A stretch of DNA of 64,000 nucleotides, from contig JABTUL010000001.1 in assembly GCA_015075425.1 (NCBI GenBank), forward strand, positions 1,488,001 through 1,552,000. The letters run 5' to 3'. The notes below the pieces were generated by a model. It saw only the letters and a program-made list of their open reading frames with translations, searched no databases and was not told the origin of the DNA. The position numbers and the translations under genes were made by a program. Positions 53,588-63,633 of the stretch are shown here, in pieces; within the stretch, counting starts at the first letter, position 1, and the number at the start of each line of letters is the position of its first letter. This stretch comes from Spirochaetales bacterium. Its GTDB lineage: Bacteria > Spirochaetota > Leptospiria > Leptospirales > Leptonemataceae.

Positions 53588-55107
53588 TGTCCATCTCCAA
53601 TGATTCGCCCGATCATTCTCTCTTTAAATACCAGATGACGGCGCGCTGCTTCGTTCACGTCTTCAACATCAATGGTTTCCAGGTTTTCGAATTCCCGGAA
53701 CAGAATGCGATAATCGCCAGCCACTGTTTCATAGAAGGATAGTAGATCAGCCATACCTGCGTTGCTGCGCATCCGATAGATAATGTCCGATTCGAAAGAC
53801 CGACGGGCTCTCTGCAATTCATCAGCTGTGACGCCCTGCGTTGTTAGCAATTGCATTTCCTTTTCGATGGCCGCTTCCAGACGCTCGTAAGAGATTCCCG
53901 GTGCCGGAACGGCCATCAAAACAAATAAATTTTCATGACGATCTCCCGGAAAGGAAGCATAGGCACTGATAGATGCGGCGATCTTTTGTTCCATGACCAG
54001 GCTGCGATTCAGTCGTGAATCACTTGAGCCTGCCAGAATACTCGACAGAAGTTCCATACGCAAATTGTCCGGGTGCGGCAAAGCGGGCTTGAACCAGCCC
54101 ATCAGGAGAAAAGGAGAGCCAGGACTTTTCAGATCCACTTCCAAAAAGCGACGGGGCGGAGCGGGATGCCGGGCATGGTCGATGTACTGGCTTTCCATGG
54201 AGCCAAAGTAGCGGCGCACCAGCGCTTCGGAAGAAGAGAAATCAAGGTCTCCCACCAGTGCAATTGTTGTGTTATTGGGCGCGTAGTATTTCCGATAAAA
54301 ATCATAGGCGCTATCGTAATCAAAATATATAATGTTTTCCATGGGACCGATTACCGGTCGTCCGTAGGGATGGTCGGCATAGACGCGAGCAAGATACTGT
54401 TCAATCAGCAGATTGCGGGCGATGTTCTCCGTGCGCATTCGCCTTTCTTCGGCAACCACGTCTCTTTCTGTGTAAAATTCCCGCAGTACGGAATGGGCAA
54501 TCCGATCCGATTCCAGGCGGGCCCACACTTCCAGCCGATTTGCTGGCAATTCAATCTGGTAATTGGTCAGATCCCGTGAAGTATAGGCATTGTATCCCCG
54601 CTGGCCGTGCTCCGAATAGATCAAAGAATCCTCATCGGGGACGCGATAAGCCTGGGCCATCTGCTGGATCATCTGTATTCTTTTTTGCCAGCGCTCTACA
54701 TCTTTCAGGGCTTTTTTTTCTCCTACCGGATCTCCGGCAGCACGCAAACGATCTGCTTCCCGGCGTGCCTGATCCATTTTGCGTGCCCAGCTATTGATTA
54801 AGAAAAGGTATTTCTCTTCCTTCGCGTAATCCAGCGTTCCAACCTGCCGGGTTCCCTTAAATAGCATGTGTTCCAGCATGTGGGCAATGCCGCTGGTGAC
54901 CGGACTTTCATCGACAGATCCGGCCTTAAATTTAATGTAGGCAGCAACTGTGGGTGCATAGTCCCTTCTCAGGAGCAGAAGCTTGAGACCATTTTCAAAT
55001 TCTATTTTTTTTATTTGTTTTTCAAAATTCCGAATGAATTCGGATGGCCCGGCGGCCAGCATTGCGGTAGATTTCATGAATAAAAGAACTGCCAGTACAT
55101 ATTTCAT
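53584..55107 (-). CDS. M16-family zinc metallopeptidase, catalytic subunit
   Basis: A 507-residue exported peptidase. After a signal peptide (KYVLAVLLFMKSTAMLAA) the active site HMLEH (H76, E79, H80) is intact, with the distal Glu in VVAEERR (about 219-222). About 75 charged helical residues (95-165) are inserted between the active site and the NAYTSRDLTNY strand, which is unusual for this family. It probably cleaves peptides or small proteins in the periplasm with the R/Y partner encoded downstream. ATG 55107 is chosen over a GTG 12 bases upstream. Confidence 0.9.
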   Translation of the reverse strand: MKYVLAVLLFMKSTAMLAAGPSEFIRNFEKQIKKIEFENGLKLLLLRRDYAPTVAAYIKFKAGSVDESPVTSGIAHMLEHMLFKGTRQVGTLDYAKEEKYLFLINSWARKMDQARREADRLRAAGDPVGEKKALKDVERWQKRIQMIQQMAQAYRVPDEDSLIYSEHGQRGYNAYTSRDLTNYQIELPANRLEVWARLESDRIAHSVLREFYTERDVVAEERRMRTENIARNLLIEQYLARVYADHPYGRPVIGPMENIIYFDYDSAYDFYRKYYAPNNTTIALVGDLDFSSSEALVRRYFGSMESQYIDHARHPAPPRRFLEVDLKSPGSPFLLMGWFKPALPHPDNLRMELLSSILAGSSDSRLNRSLVMEQKIAASISAYASFPGDRHENLFVLMAVPAPGISYERLEAAIEKEMQLLTTQGVTADELQRARRSFESDIIYRMRSNAGMADLLSFYETVAGDYRILFREFENLETIDVEDVNEAARRHLVFKERMIGRIIGDGQ

Positions 55108-55179
55108 CAGCGCAGCCACTGCGGTTCAATCCCTGTTTTGAGCAATGAAAAAAAGACCTGATGCAAAAAGGAGGCCACT

Positions 55180-56430
55180 TTGTTAAAAAGGGATCTTGAC
55201 CTTACCCATGCCACCGCTGTGGGTCTGGGTGCCATTATCGGGGCCGGGATTTTTGTTGTCACCGGAATAGCCGCTGGCGCAGCAGGCCCCGCATTCCTGC
55301 TTGCTCTGCTGATTGCCGGGCTTGCCGCCGTCTGCAATGCACTCAGTTCAGCAGAGCTCGCGGCTCGCTATCCCCTTTCGGGCGGGACGTATGAGTATGG
55401 TTACCAGCTTTTGGGTCCTTCCCTGGGATTTTCTGCCGGCTGGATGTTTCTCGCAAGCAAGCTGGCTGCTGGAGGGACCGTTGCCCTGGGCCTCGGAGGT
55501 TATCTGAGTGAGCTGATCCCCGGCCTTCCTCCCCGTGCCGTTGCGATTACGGTTGCCTTACTTTTAACCTGGGCCAACTACTCCGGAATCAAGAAAGTTG
55601 GGCGGATCAATGCCTTCATCGTGGCCGTGACCATTCTGGTTCTGCTGTACTTCATTCTGGCAGGTATCGGTTCCTTCGACGCGGATAACCTGCAACCTTT
55701 TGCGCCTTTTGGCCTGCGCGGCGTGATGGAGGCGGCGGCTTTGTTTTTCTTTGCCTATACGGGTTACGCGCGCATTGCCACACTGGGCGAAGAGGTATCG
55801 GAGCCCCGAACCACCATTCCGCGGGCCATCATTCTCTCCATTGGCATTTCCCTTTTTCTTTATATTGCCGTGTGTATCGTTGCCACAGGTGCTGTTGGAT
55901 CGGTGGCCCTGGCCGGGGCTCCTTCACCTCTTGCCCGCGCTGCCCGGGGATGGAGCTGGCCCTGGGTCGTAGCGGTTGTTGGCCTGGGCGCGACGACAGC
56001 CATGGTGGGCGTCCTGCTGAGCCAGATCCTCGGGATCAGTCGCATGATGTACGCCATGGCAAGGAGAGGTGATCTTCCGGCAGCCCTGGGCCACCTCAAC
56101 GTGGAAAGGGGTGTGCCGGACCGTGGCATCTTTCTGACCGGGGCTGTCATTGTTGCTCTTGCCTGGTTCGGGACGATCGAATGGGTGGTTTCTGCGGCGT
56201 CCTTTACCATTCTGCTCTATTACACGCTCACGAACTTAGCGGCCCTGAGGATGGTGGTCACCGATAAACTCTTTCCCGACTGGATTGCCTGGCTCGGCCT
56301 GATCCTGTGCCTCCTGCTTTCTTTCTCCTTGAAACTGCAGACTGTGGCTTTTGGGCTGGGTTTGCTGGGCACCGGGCATGTCTTGCGGCTGCTGTTCCGG
56401 CTTGACTTACACCGTCGCCCGGATCCGTAA
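55180..56430 (+). CDS. APC-family amino acid permease
   Basis: A 416-residue inner-membrane transporter with about 12 helices. The family signature GLGAIIGAGIFVVTG stands in the first helix, and AELAARYPLSGGTYEYGY follows helix two; FFFAYTGYARIATLGEEVSEP marks helix six. The substrate is probably an amino acid or amine but cannot be assigned. The start is TTG at 55180, with AGGAGG six bases upstream. It is divergent from the M16 pair, which might feed it with amino acids (inference). Confidence 0.9.
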   Translation: MLKRDLDLTHATAVGLGAIIGAGIFVVTGIAAGAAGPAFLLALLIAGLAAVCNALSSAELAARYPLSGGTYEYGYQLLGPSLGFSAGWMFLASKLAAGGTVALGLGGYLSELIPGLPPRAVAITVALLLTWANYSGIKKVGRINAFIVAVTILVLLYFILAGIGSFDADNLQPFAPFGLRGVMEAAALFFFAYTGYARIATLGEEVSEPRTTIPRAIILSIGISLFLYIAVCIVATGAVGSVALAGAPSPLARAARGWSWPWVVAVVGLGATTAMVGVLLSQILGISRMMYAMARRGDLPAALGHLNVERGVPDRGIFLTGAVIVALAWFGTIEWVVSAASFTILLYYTLTNLAALRMVVTDKLFPDWIAWLGLILCLLLSFSLKLQTVAFGLGLLGTGHVLRLLFRLDLHRRPDP

Positions 56431-56438
56431 GGTGAATT

Positions 56439-56948
56439 ATGCGTTTTTTTCGTGGAGTGATCTTTTTTTTTCTGGCAGGGGCGCTCATGGCTGACGATCG
56501 GGGCCGGTTCGCCTTGCCGGCAGAGGTTTCCGGTTACTGGCAGATGATTCCCCTGTCGGCAGAGCTACAGGCCAAAAACAAAATCAACCCCTTTCCCTTA
56601 CCGCATCAGTACTTTGCTTTCTATGCCGATGGGAGTATTGTCGTGCACATGTCGAGCCACAAAACCGGGCACACGGCCGGATCGATGGATCGTTTGAAAA
56701 AGATTCTGCCTGTGGTTTCCAGCTACACTTTTGAAAATGGATTTATGGTGATTCGGTACAGGGACACGGGAGCGACGGAACGCTGGGCGGTGAATATATT
56801 CAGTAAAAGCTTCACCTCAGGGGGAACGGATTTTGAAAAGGGAGATATCCTCATGAGTCTTGACGACGGAGCCGGTAACCCCGTTTACCGGCGGCTCCTC
56901 CGCCGCATCCCCGTCGCTGATGGCAAGAAGCCGGCAGATGGTGTTTGA
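56439..56948 (+). CDS. Small exported protein of unknown function
   Basis: A 169-residue protein with a signal peptide (FFRGVIFFFLAGALMA). The mature part is probably all-beta (YWQMIPLSAEL, YFAFYADGSIVVHM, NGFMVIRYRDTGATERWAV) and may be a lipocalin- or lipoprotein-like fold, but I do not recognise it and there is no lipobox Cys. It starts eight bases after the permease stop, so the two probably share a transcript. Confidence 0.58.
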   Translation: MRFFRGVIFFFLAGALMADDRGRFALPAEVSGYWQMIPLSAELQAKNKINPFPLPHQYFAFYADGSIVVHMSSHKTGHTAGSMDRLKKILPVVSSYTFENGFMVIRYRDTGATERWAVNIFSKSFTSGGTDFEKGDILMSLDDGAGNPVYRRLLRRIPVADGKKPADGV

Positions 56949-56982
56949 CGGCCAGGGAAATCAAAAATCTGTGGTTATCACC

Positions 56983-57056
56983 GGGCCAGTAGCTCAGTTG
57001 GTTAGAGCACTTCTCTGATAAGGAAGGGGTCGGTAGTTCGAGTCTACCCTGGCCCA
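56983..57056 (+). tRNA. tRNA-Ile (anticodon GAT)
   Basis: The acceptor GGGCCAG pairs with CTGGCCC, with discriminator A. The anticodon stem-loop TTCT-CTGATAA-GGAA carries GAT. The D arm TAGCTCAGTTGGTTAGAGCA and the T arm are canonical. CCA is not encoded. It stands alone, not next to tRNA-Ala or rRNA. Confidence 0.95.
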
Positions 57057-57074
57057 GATCTCTTTCTTATCCTG

Positions 57075-60000
57075 TCAGTTCGTTTTTAAGAGTGGGCGGT
57101 TCTCCAGATTCCAGCGGATCAAAATGGCGTGACCGTGTCCGTTTTCATCACGACTGAAATCCACACTGCCTCCTGTGAACAGTGCCAGATTGCGAATGGC
57201 CTGCAAACCCTGACCGTCAGGTTTTTCTGAGCCCGTGGTGCGAATGAGACCTTCGCCGTTATCGAGTATGGAAAAAGAAATCCAGGAATCGGTCAATTTG
57301 AGTTCCAGTTGCATCATGGTTGCTTGCGAGTGTCGAATGATGTTTTCGATGGACTCACTTACCAGATAGAAAAGAAACTTAAAGGCGTGCCCCAGTGCGG
57401 CAGAAAGTAGCCGCAGCGCTTTTTCTTCCAGATCAATGCGTGTTTCGATGTTGGTTCGCTCTGCGGCGCTGCGGGCCAGATGGCGGATCCAGCCGGCAAA
57501 ATCGCTGGCGTCGCGACCCTGTGATGTATAACTGAGCAGTGGCAGGTCACTGTAAAGCTTCAGGTTGTACAGAGCCGACTCATCGACATTTCCCTCCAGC
57601 TTCTCTTTCATGCTCGATGCTATGTGAACAATTTCCTGACCGGCCCGATTGAAGCGATTGTTCAGGTAGGTCAGAACACCATCCTGGTAGCGCATGGCCG
57701 TATAGAGGCCTTCAAGTTCTTTCATGTGCTGTTCATGACGCAGGGCGATGGCGAGGAGCGGGGCTGTATTGTGCAAGAGGCGGATATGGCGATCATCAAA
57801 GGCATTGTGTTTCACAGAAGCTATGGTCAGAACGCCGATCACCTGATCGCGTTCCCGGAGGGGAACTGTGATGAAAGACTTCATGGCCGGAACCTCACCG
57901 AGTTCCTGCTTGAGTCGTGCATAGACCACTTCCGGCAAATCGGCCTTTTTGGTGCGCTCCACTTCAATGCGGGCGGCACTGCCAGAGGCTATGGTATTGC
58001 CGAATGTAGTTTCTTTAAGAGCAAGACTGAAATTGCGCAAGAATGCCAGGGATTTTCCCTGCTGCATACCATCCTCCAGGCGCAGAGTTGACTCATCTGT
58101 CAGCGAATAGGCAAGGATTCGATCAATTTGTGTGTCTTCAAAGGCGCCGCTGAGCAAGAACTGAATCCGGCTGCTGAGTCCCTCAACGTGGGAAATGCTG
58201 TGGACGAGGCGTGCCAGCAGTGCCCCTTCTTCCTTGGAGCCGCGTTCGCGTTCCAGAGCTTGCGAAAGTTCTGTCTTGAGTTTTTGTTCGCGATCTTTGC
58301 TTGCAGAGAGCTCGCGACGCAATTCCTGCAATTCTTCATTTAATTTGTTTATTGTTGTTTTTAATGTTTTTTCGCGCTCAACACCGGCGGCAATTTTGTT
58401 CTTGAGGCTATGGATCTCTGCTTGCAGTCCGGCAATATCCTGCTCCAGTCGCGCCTGCCTTTCGCGATGGATACCAATTTCCACGCGCAGCTGGCTTAAG
58501 TCGGCGTGGGCCAGATTCAGGCTTTCCTGTTCATTTTTGAGCTGCCCTTCCAGGCGCTCTATGGTGCTGCGCAGCTGCCCTACCTGTCCCTTGCTTGCCG
58601 CAAGAGACTCTTCCATTTTGCGAAGCTCCTGGTTCTTCTCCTGTAAGTTAGATTCCAGCTTCTGCCGTGCGCCCCTTATCTCCGAAAGATCGGCCATCAA
58701 CTGCTGAATTCGTGCTTCGCGCTTCTTCAGTTCAGAATCGATTTCACTGTTCTTTTTTTGTTCTACCTGAAGTTCCAGATTAAGGCTTGTGTTCTTGTCC
58801 TGCCAGATTTTCTCGATGGCCAGTTTTTCTTGACTGAATTGTGCTTTGAGTTCTTCGAGCCGGCCGGTGATGACCTGGTTTTCGCTGCGCAAAGCCTGAG
58901 CATCTCTTTCCAGTTTTCCGGCCATTTCCCGGGCCGCGTCGAGATCCTGACGCAGCTGGCTGCTGCGTTGTTCCAGATCCCGGCTGCGGCCTTCGATCTT
59001 TTCACGTTCCTTTTCCCGTCGCAAAAGTTCCTGATCGTATTCGATTTTTTTCTGCTCGGCCACTTGTTCGCCTTCTCTCAGGCGGGCTGTGAGATTCTGA
59101 TTTTCTGCTTCCAGACTGTTTTTTTGCCGATTGAGCTTTTCATTCAGAGCGCTGAGCCGTGACGTTTCTTCATAAATGCGGTTGTGGTAGTTGGTTTCAG
59201 CCTGAATGAGTCGCTCTTCCAGTTCCGCAATTTTTCCGGTAGCTTCAGACAGGCGCGATTCCAGTGCTTTGCGCTCCGTTTCTGTCTTTTGCTGGTTCGC
59301 CTGCAGTTCACGGGTCAGCGCGGTGCGTTCTCCCACACTGTCCGCGAGTTCTTGCTTTAGCGTGGACAGGGTTGCCTCTAATTCTTTTTGAGTCCGGCTG
59401 GAATTGCTCTGTAGAATTTCATGTTCTTTCCGCAGTGCGGCCAGAGTGCCCGTTTCTGCTTCAAGTCTGGCACGCGTCGCTTCCAGCTCCTCGCCAAGCG
59501 ATTGATTCTTTGCGATGGATGCTTTCTTTTCAGTCTCAAGTTCTTCGCGGGTGCGCGTCAGAAGCTCACCGAGTTTCTGGATTCGCTCCTGGTAGGATTT
59601 TTCATCATCACCCATGCGACTGCGGGTCTGCTGCAATTCCTGCCGGCTGCGGGTAAGTTCCTCTTTGAGTTGTTCACGTTCGCTGCTGCCAGCATCTTTT
59701 TCCTGGCGCAATTTCTGCACGGTCGCCTCAAGCTGCCCGATAGCTCTAGCTTGCTCTTCCTTTTCTGCCTGGAGCACTTCTCCGCGTTCCTGCAATTCCG
59801 CTGCCATTTTACGAAATTCGGCTACCTGAGCCTGCACAGCGCTTATTTCCTGCGCATGGGTTTCCCTTTGCTCCGTTAGCAGCCTGGAAATTTCCGATTC
59901 TTTACCATCGAGCAGTGCTCTCTGGTCGCGTGCGGCCTCTTCGAGTTTATTGCGTAATTCCGTCGCTTCCATCCGGGCCAGCGACACATCTTCAGTGAGT

Positions 60001-61373
60001 TTCTTCTGGGCCGCCGACCTTGATTCTATCTCCGTCCTCAGTTTCTCGCATTCCGATTCAAAACCGGCCAGACGCCTTTTCTCCGTTTCCAGGGTCTGGA
60101 TGCGATGAGCTCTTGCTTCCATTTCGTCCTGGATGAGCTTGATCTGCTGACGGTATTCCTCGGCCGTGCGGATTTTATCGGCGGCGTTCTGCTCCTTAAT
60201 CCGGGCAACTTCTTCTGTGTAATGTGTTTTCAGGTTGGCGAGTTCGTCTTCATATTCCTGTCGGGCCGCCCGGCTCGCGCTATCATGGCTGGCGCGCAGT
60301 TCACGCAGTGCTTCCTCCTGGCCGGATTTCAGGCTCGATAGACGGGTTTCGTAATCCGCTCTCGTTTCTTTGAGCTGGTTCTCAATGAACTGGTCGCGGC
60401 TGGCTTCCACTTCAGCGAGCTGTTTGCGAACCTGGCCCAGATCAGACTCAAGGGTCTTTAGCTGCTCCCTCTGCTTGCTTTGTTCGTGCTCCGCGAGTGC
60501 TTTCAGGGCCGCTTCCCGCTCTGCATCCTTGGACCGGCGCAGGTCTTCCAGATCTTTGACGTAACGATCCTCCCAGCTTTTCAGGGAAGTGCTGAGTTCT
60601 TTATTTTCTTTCTTGAGACCGGAAAGCTGTGCGGAAAGTTCGCTTTGCGCTGCCTTCACACTGGCCTGTGCCTCTGCGCGGGCGCTTTCGATCTGTGCTG
60701 CCGCCTCCGAACGAACGCTTTGCAGTTCTGCTTTCTGGCTGCGAGCGATGTTCTGGAGTTCGTTCTTTAGCGCACTGTTCTCCTGTTGCAAAAGAATTTC
60801 AAGCAGAAGAGGAAGAAAAGCCAGAGCAAAGTCACGATCCGCATTGGTGTACGCGGGAGTTCCTGTGGCGAGAACAGCCAGTCCGACTACCGAGCCACCG
60901 GTCTCCAGCGGAATCAGCAGCAGGGAACCCGTCCAGCCCGCAAAAGACGGACTGCCCTGGCTTAAACGACAAACTGGCACTCCATCGCTTTTCTTGATTA
61001 CTTCCGTGCCCTCCAGGGATTTCTTGAGCACCGGGCTGCGCTCCGGAGAAACGGAGGCGAAAACGATCTGCCCTTCATCGTAGAGGGCGACGATGGCGCT
61101 CAGCTGGGATTTCTCTGCTCGATACAGATTCAGGGCCGTGAGTCCGATTCGATCATGCAGTGCCTGGCAGACCGTAGATAGAATTTTCTCCGGCCGGGGA
61201 TCTTTACGAAGGAGGGCAAGGTCCGGGGTGTCAGAAACAATCGCACGAGGGGAGCTGCGTACGGGCGCTTTTTTGGCCGCCCGGGCGGGCACGGCTTTCT
61301 TGACGGTTTTAGCGGCGCCGCTCTTCTTCGCTACCTTCTTGCTGGCTGCCGGCCCTTTCTTCTTCACGGCCAC
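57075..61373 (-). CDS. Giant coiled-coil GAF/HATPase sensor with lysine-rich N-terminal tail
   Basis: A 1,432-residue soluble protein. Residues 1-45 are a Lys/Ala/Pro-rich tail (KKGPAASKKVAKKSGAAK) like histone H1-type tails. A GAF domain follows at about 60-200, then an unbroken coiled coil of about 850 residues (205-1050), a second GAF at about 1070-1215, and a GHKL ATPase at the end (SESIENIIRHSQA N box near 1340, DNGEGL, GQGLQAI). No clear DHp His box is visible between the second GAF and the ATPase. The start is GTG at 61373, with AGGACAG five bases upstream. It may work as a long-range scaffold that binds DNA or an acidic partner (inference). Confidence 0.78.
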   Translation of the reverse strand: MAVKKKGPAASKKVAKKSGAAKTVKKAVPARAAKKAPVRSSPRAIVSDTPDLALLRKDPRPEKILSTVCQALHDRIGLTALNLYRAEKSQLSAIVALYDEGQIVFASVSPERSPVLKKSLEGTEVIKKSDGVPVCRLSQGSPSFAGWTGSLLLIPLETGGSVVGLAVLATGTPAYTNADRDFALAFLPLLLEILLQQENSALKNELQNIARSQKAELQSVRSEAAAQIESARAEAQASVKAAQSELSAQLSGLKKENKELSTSLKSWEDRYVKDLEDLRRSKDAEREAALKALAEHEQSKQREQLKTLESDLGQVRKQLAEVEASRDQFIENQLKETRADYETRLSSLKSGQEEALRELRASHDSASRAARQEYEDELANLKTHYTEEVARIKEQNAADKIRTAEEYRQQIKLIQDEMEARAHRIQTLETEKRRLAGFESECEKLRTEIESRSAAQKKLTEDVSLARMEATELRNKLEEAARDQRALLDGKESEISRLLTEQRETHAQEISAVQAQVAEFRKMAAELQERGEVLQAEKEEQARAIGQLEATVQKLRQEKDAGSSEREQLKEELTRSRQELQQTRSRMGDDEKSYQERIQKLGELLTRTREELETEKKASIAKNQSLGEELEATRARLEAETGTLAALRKEHEILQSNSSRTQKELEATLSTLKQELADSVGERTALTRELQANQQKTETERKALESRLSEATGKIAELEERLIQAETNYHNRIYEETSRLSALNEKLNRQKNSLEAENQNLTARLREGEQVAEQKKIEYDQELLRREKEREKIEGRSRDLEQRSSQLRQDLDAAREMAGKLERDAQALRSENQVITGRLEELKAQFSQEKLAIEKIWQDKNTSLNLELQVEQKKNSEIDSELKKREARIQQLMADLSEIRGARQKLESNLQEKNQELRKMEESLAASKGQVGQLRSTIERLEGQLKNEQESLNLAHADLSQLRVEIGIHRERQARLEQDIAGLQAEIHSLKNKIAAGVEREKTLKTTINKLNEELQELRRELSASKDREQKLKTELSQALERERGSKEEGALLARLVHSISHVEGLSSRIQFLLSGAFEDTQIDRILAYSLTDESTLRLEDGMQQGKSLAFLRNFSLALKETTFGNTIASGSAARIEVERTKKADLPEVVYARLKQELGEVPAMKSFITVPLRERDQVIGVLTIASVKHNAFDDRHIRLLHNTAPLLAIALRHEQHMKELEGLYTAMRYQDGVLTYLNNRFNRAGQEIVHIASSMKEKLEGNVDESALYNLKLYSDLPLLSYTSQGRDASDFAGWIRHLARSAAERTNIETRIDLEEKALRLLSAALGHAFKFLFYLVSESIENIIRHSQATMMQLELKLTDSWISFSILDNGEGLIRTTGSEKPDGQGLQAIRNLALFTGGSVDFSRDENGHGHAILIRWNLENRPLLKTN

Positions 61374-61455
61374 CTGTCCTTTTTCCGCGGTGGCCCTTTG
61401 CCGTAAAATACAAAATTGACTTTACGCGGAAGCTCTTAAGCGCAGACTGGCTGCA

Positions 61456-61528
<73 letters not shown>

Positions 61529-61532
61529 TAAA

Positions 61533-61898
61533 TCAATCCTGTCCCAGAGCCTCACGGATGCGAGTAAGAACGCCCGGACTGGAAAGTTCGTTTTTGCCAA
61601 AACCGGGGAGCGCCCCCAGCTGTACCGCTTCTGCCTGCGCCGAAGGATAGTTGGAGATGAGCATGATCGGTGTGCTGATCCCCTGCCTTTGCATTTCCTG
61701 GATGAGTTCCGTGCCATCGCTATAGTCAGCGTCGATTTTTCGATTCACAAAAACAAGGTCGATGGGCTCTTCCCGGAGAATTTGCAGGGCCTCCTGGGTC
61801 CGGGCCACACGGACAACTTCCGCTCCTGCCCGCCTGGCCAGTGCTGCCAGCGCAGAATGGTCGGGATTGCATTGACCCACATCAAGAATGCGTTTCAT
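61533..61898 (-). CDS. Degenerate single-domain receiver protein
   Basis: A 121-residue CheY-fold protein. LDVGQCNPD lies where the acidic pair belongs, LVFVNRKIDADYSDG has Asn where the phospho-acceptor Asp should be, IMLISNYPS supplies the Ser/Thr switch, and GFGKNEL keeps the Lys. The lost acceptor means no standard phosphorylation. It may act as a binding module. It is adjacent to, and on the same strand as, the giant GAF/HATPase sensor gene, with tRNA-Ala between them on the other strand. Confidence 0.72.
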   Translation of the reverse strand: MKRILDVGQCNPDHSALAALARRAGAEVVRVARTQEALQILREEPIDLVFVNRKIDADYSDGTELIQEMQRQGISTPIMLISNYPSAQAEAVQLGALPGFGKNELSSPGVLTRIREALGQD

Positions 61899-61975
61899 CC
61901 ATTTTTGGATGAGCGGCTTTCCTTGCGGTAACAGTTTTTTTCTATCTTGGGCGGACTGCGTGCAAAATCTGGTTT

Positions 61976-63070
61976 ATGGCTCTGCGCTGTGGTATAGTCG
62001 GCTTACCCAATGTGGGCAAGTCTACCATCTTCAATGCCCTCACCTCAGCCGGCGCGCAATCGGCCAACTATCCATTCTGCACGATCGAGCCCAATGTCGG
62101 CATGGTCAGTGTTCCCGATCCACGGCTGGATCGTCTGGTCAGCATGATCGAACCGGCTAAAATCACGCCGGCCACATTTGAATTTGTTGATATTGCCGGA
62201 CTTGTGGAAGGAGCAAGTAAAGGGGAGGGGCTGGGTAACCAGTTTCTTGCTCATATCCGCGAGACCAACGCGATTGCTCATGTGGTTCGCTGTTTTGAAA
62301 ATGATGATATCATCCATGTGCGCGGAAAAATCGATCCGTTATCGGACATTGGCATTATCAATCTGGAATTGATTCTTGCAGATATGGACTCCCTGGAAAA
62401 GCAATTGCAGAAACTGGAAAAAAAGGCGCGCGGTGCCGATCCAGAAAGTAAAAAATCCTATGAACTTGCCCGCCACATTCAAAAAACACTGGAGCAGGAA
62501 AAACCGGCTCGCGCAACCGTTCTGAACCCGGAAGATCAGGCCCTGGTGGCGTCCTTTGGTTTATTGACCATGAAACCTGTTCTGTATGTCTGCAATGTTA
62601 ATGAAGAAGATGCGGCCCGGGGCAATGCAGAGACCCGCCGCGTTGCCGATTTTGCCCGGACGGAAGGGAGCCATCACCTGATCATTTCCGGCAAAATTGA
62701 AGAAGAACTCATAGGCCTGCCGCCAGCCGACAGAGAGCCCTTTCTTGAGAGTCTGTCTTTGAGCGAACCAGGATTGAATCGTTTGATCCGTTCCGGTTAC
62801 GCTTTACTTGATTATATTACTTTTTTTACTGCCGGAGAGCAGGAGGTACGGGCCTGGCCCATAGCTGCTGGAACCCGGGCCCCGGCGGCTGCCGGAACCA
62901 TTCACTCCGATATGGAAAGGGGGTTTATCCGGGCAGAAATCATGACCTGCGAGGATGTCTTTTCTCTGGGATCCATGAACCGGGTAAAGGAAGCCGGTCG
63001 CATGCGCCTCGAGGGTAAGGACTATGTCATGCAGGATGGTGATGTGGCCTACTTCCGATTCAACGTGTAA
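61976..63070 (+). CDS. ychF: Ribosome-binding ATPase YchF
   Basis: OBG-family P-loop NTPase, preferring ATP, that binds ribosomes and affects stress responses. The 364-residue protein has GLPNVGKST (P-loop), [17 protein letters not shown] (G3, with the usual loss of the GTP-specific G4), NVNEED, and a C-terminal TGS domain ([37 protein letters not shown]). It starts with ATG 61976 and is followed by the carbonic anhydrase gene. Confidence 0.96.
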   Translation: MALRCGIVGLPNVGKSTIFNALTSAGAQSANYPFCTIEPNVGMVSVPDPRLDRLVSMIEPAKITPATFEFVDIAGLVEGASKGEGLGNQFLAHIRETNAIAHVVRCFENDDIIHVRGKIDPLSDIGIINLELILADMDSLEKQLQKLEKKARGADPESKKSYELARHIQKTLEQEKPARATVLNPEDQALVASFGLLTMKPVLYVCNVNEEDAARGNAETRRVADFARTEGSHHLIISGKIEEELIGLPPADREPFLESLSLSEPGLNRLIRSGYALLDYITFFTAGEQEVRAWPIAAGTRAPAAAGTIHSDMERGFIRAEIMTCEDVFSLGSMNRVKEAGRMRLEGKDYVMQDGDVAYFRFNV

Positions 63071-63099
63071 CTGATGCTTTGTTCTCAAAAGGAAATTTT

Positions 63100-63633
63100 A
63101 TGATCTATCGTGTAATGGATAAGAGTCCACAGATAGGTGAGGGTGTTTTCATCGCTCCGGATGCGAGCGTTATGGGAGATGTAGTGATCGGCCCGGAAAC
63201 ATCCATCTGGTTTGGATGTGTGGTGCGGGGTGACGTTCACCACATCCGTCTGGGAGAGCGCTGCAACATCCAGGATCTATCGCTTTTGCATGTCACCGGC
63301 GGCCGCTTCCCGCTCCTTATGGAGGATTGTGTCAGTGTGGGGCATCGCGCCCTTTTGCACGGTTGCACGCTGCGCCGCTGGTCCTTTGTGGGCATGGGAG
63401 CCATTGTGATGGACGATGCAGAGCTCGGAGAATGGGCCATGCTCGCGGCCGGAAGCCTTCTTCCCCCCGGCAAAAAAATTCCGCCGCGCATGCTGGCCAT
63501 GGGGAGTCCGGCTCGAGTTGTGCGGGAAATTACAGAGGAAGAAGAAGCTATGTTCCGTCGCACCATTGATCGCTATGTAGAATTAAAAAAAAATTATCTT
63601 TCCCCCGAATTCACAGTGCAAACCCATGCTTAG
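63100..63633 (+). CDS. Gamma-class carbonic anhydrase-family protein
   Basis: A 177-residue left-handed beta-helix protein of the gamma-carbonic anhydrase/acetyltransferase-like family (YrdA type). The hexapeptide repeats (VFIAPDASVMGDVVIGPETSIW) carry CVVRGDVHHIRLG, and metal-binding His residues appear in SVGHRALLHGCTL. The key residues (R, D, three His) look present, but many YrdA-like proteins have low or no activity. ATG 63100 has AAGGAA five bases upstream. It overlaps the DUF2752 gene by eight bases. Confidence 0.88.
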   Translation: MIYRVMDKSPQIGEGVFIAPDASVMGDVVIGPETSIWFGCVVRGDVHHIRLGERCNIQDLSLLHVTGGRFPLLMEDCVSVGHRALLHGCTLRRWSFVGMGAIVMDDAELGEWAMLAAGSLLPPGKKIPPRMLAMGSPARVVREITEEEEAMFRRTIDRYVELKKNYLSPEFTVQTHA

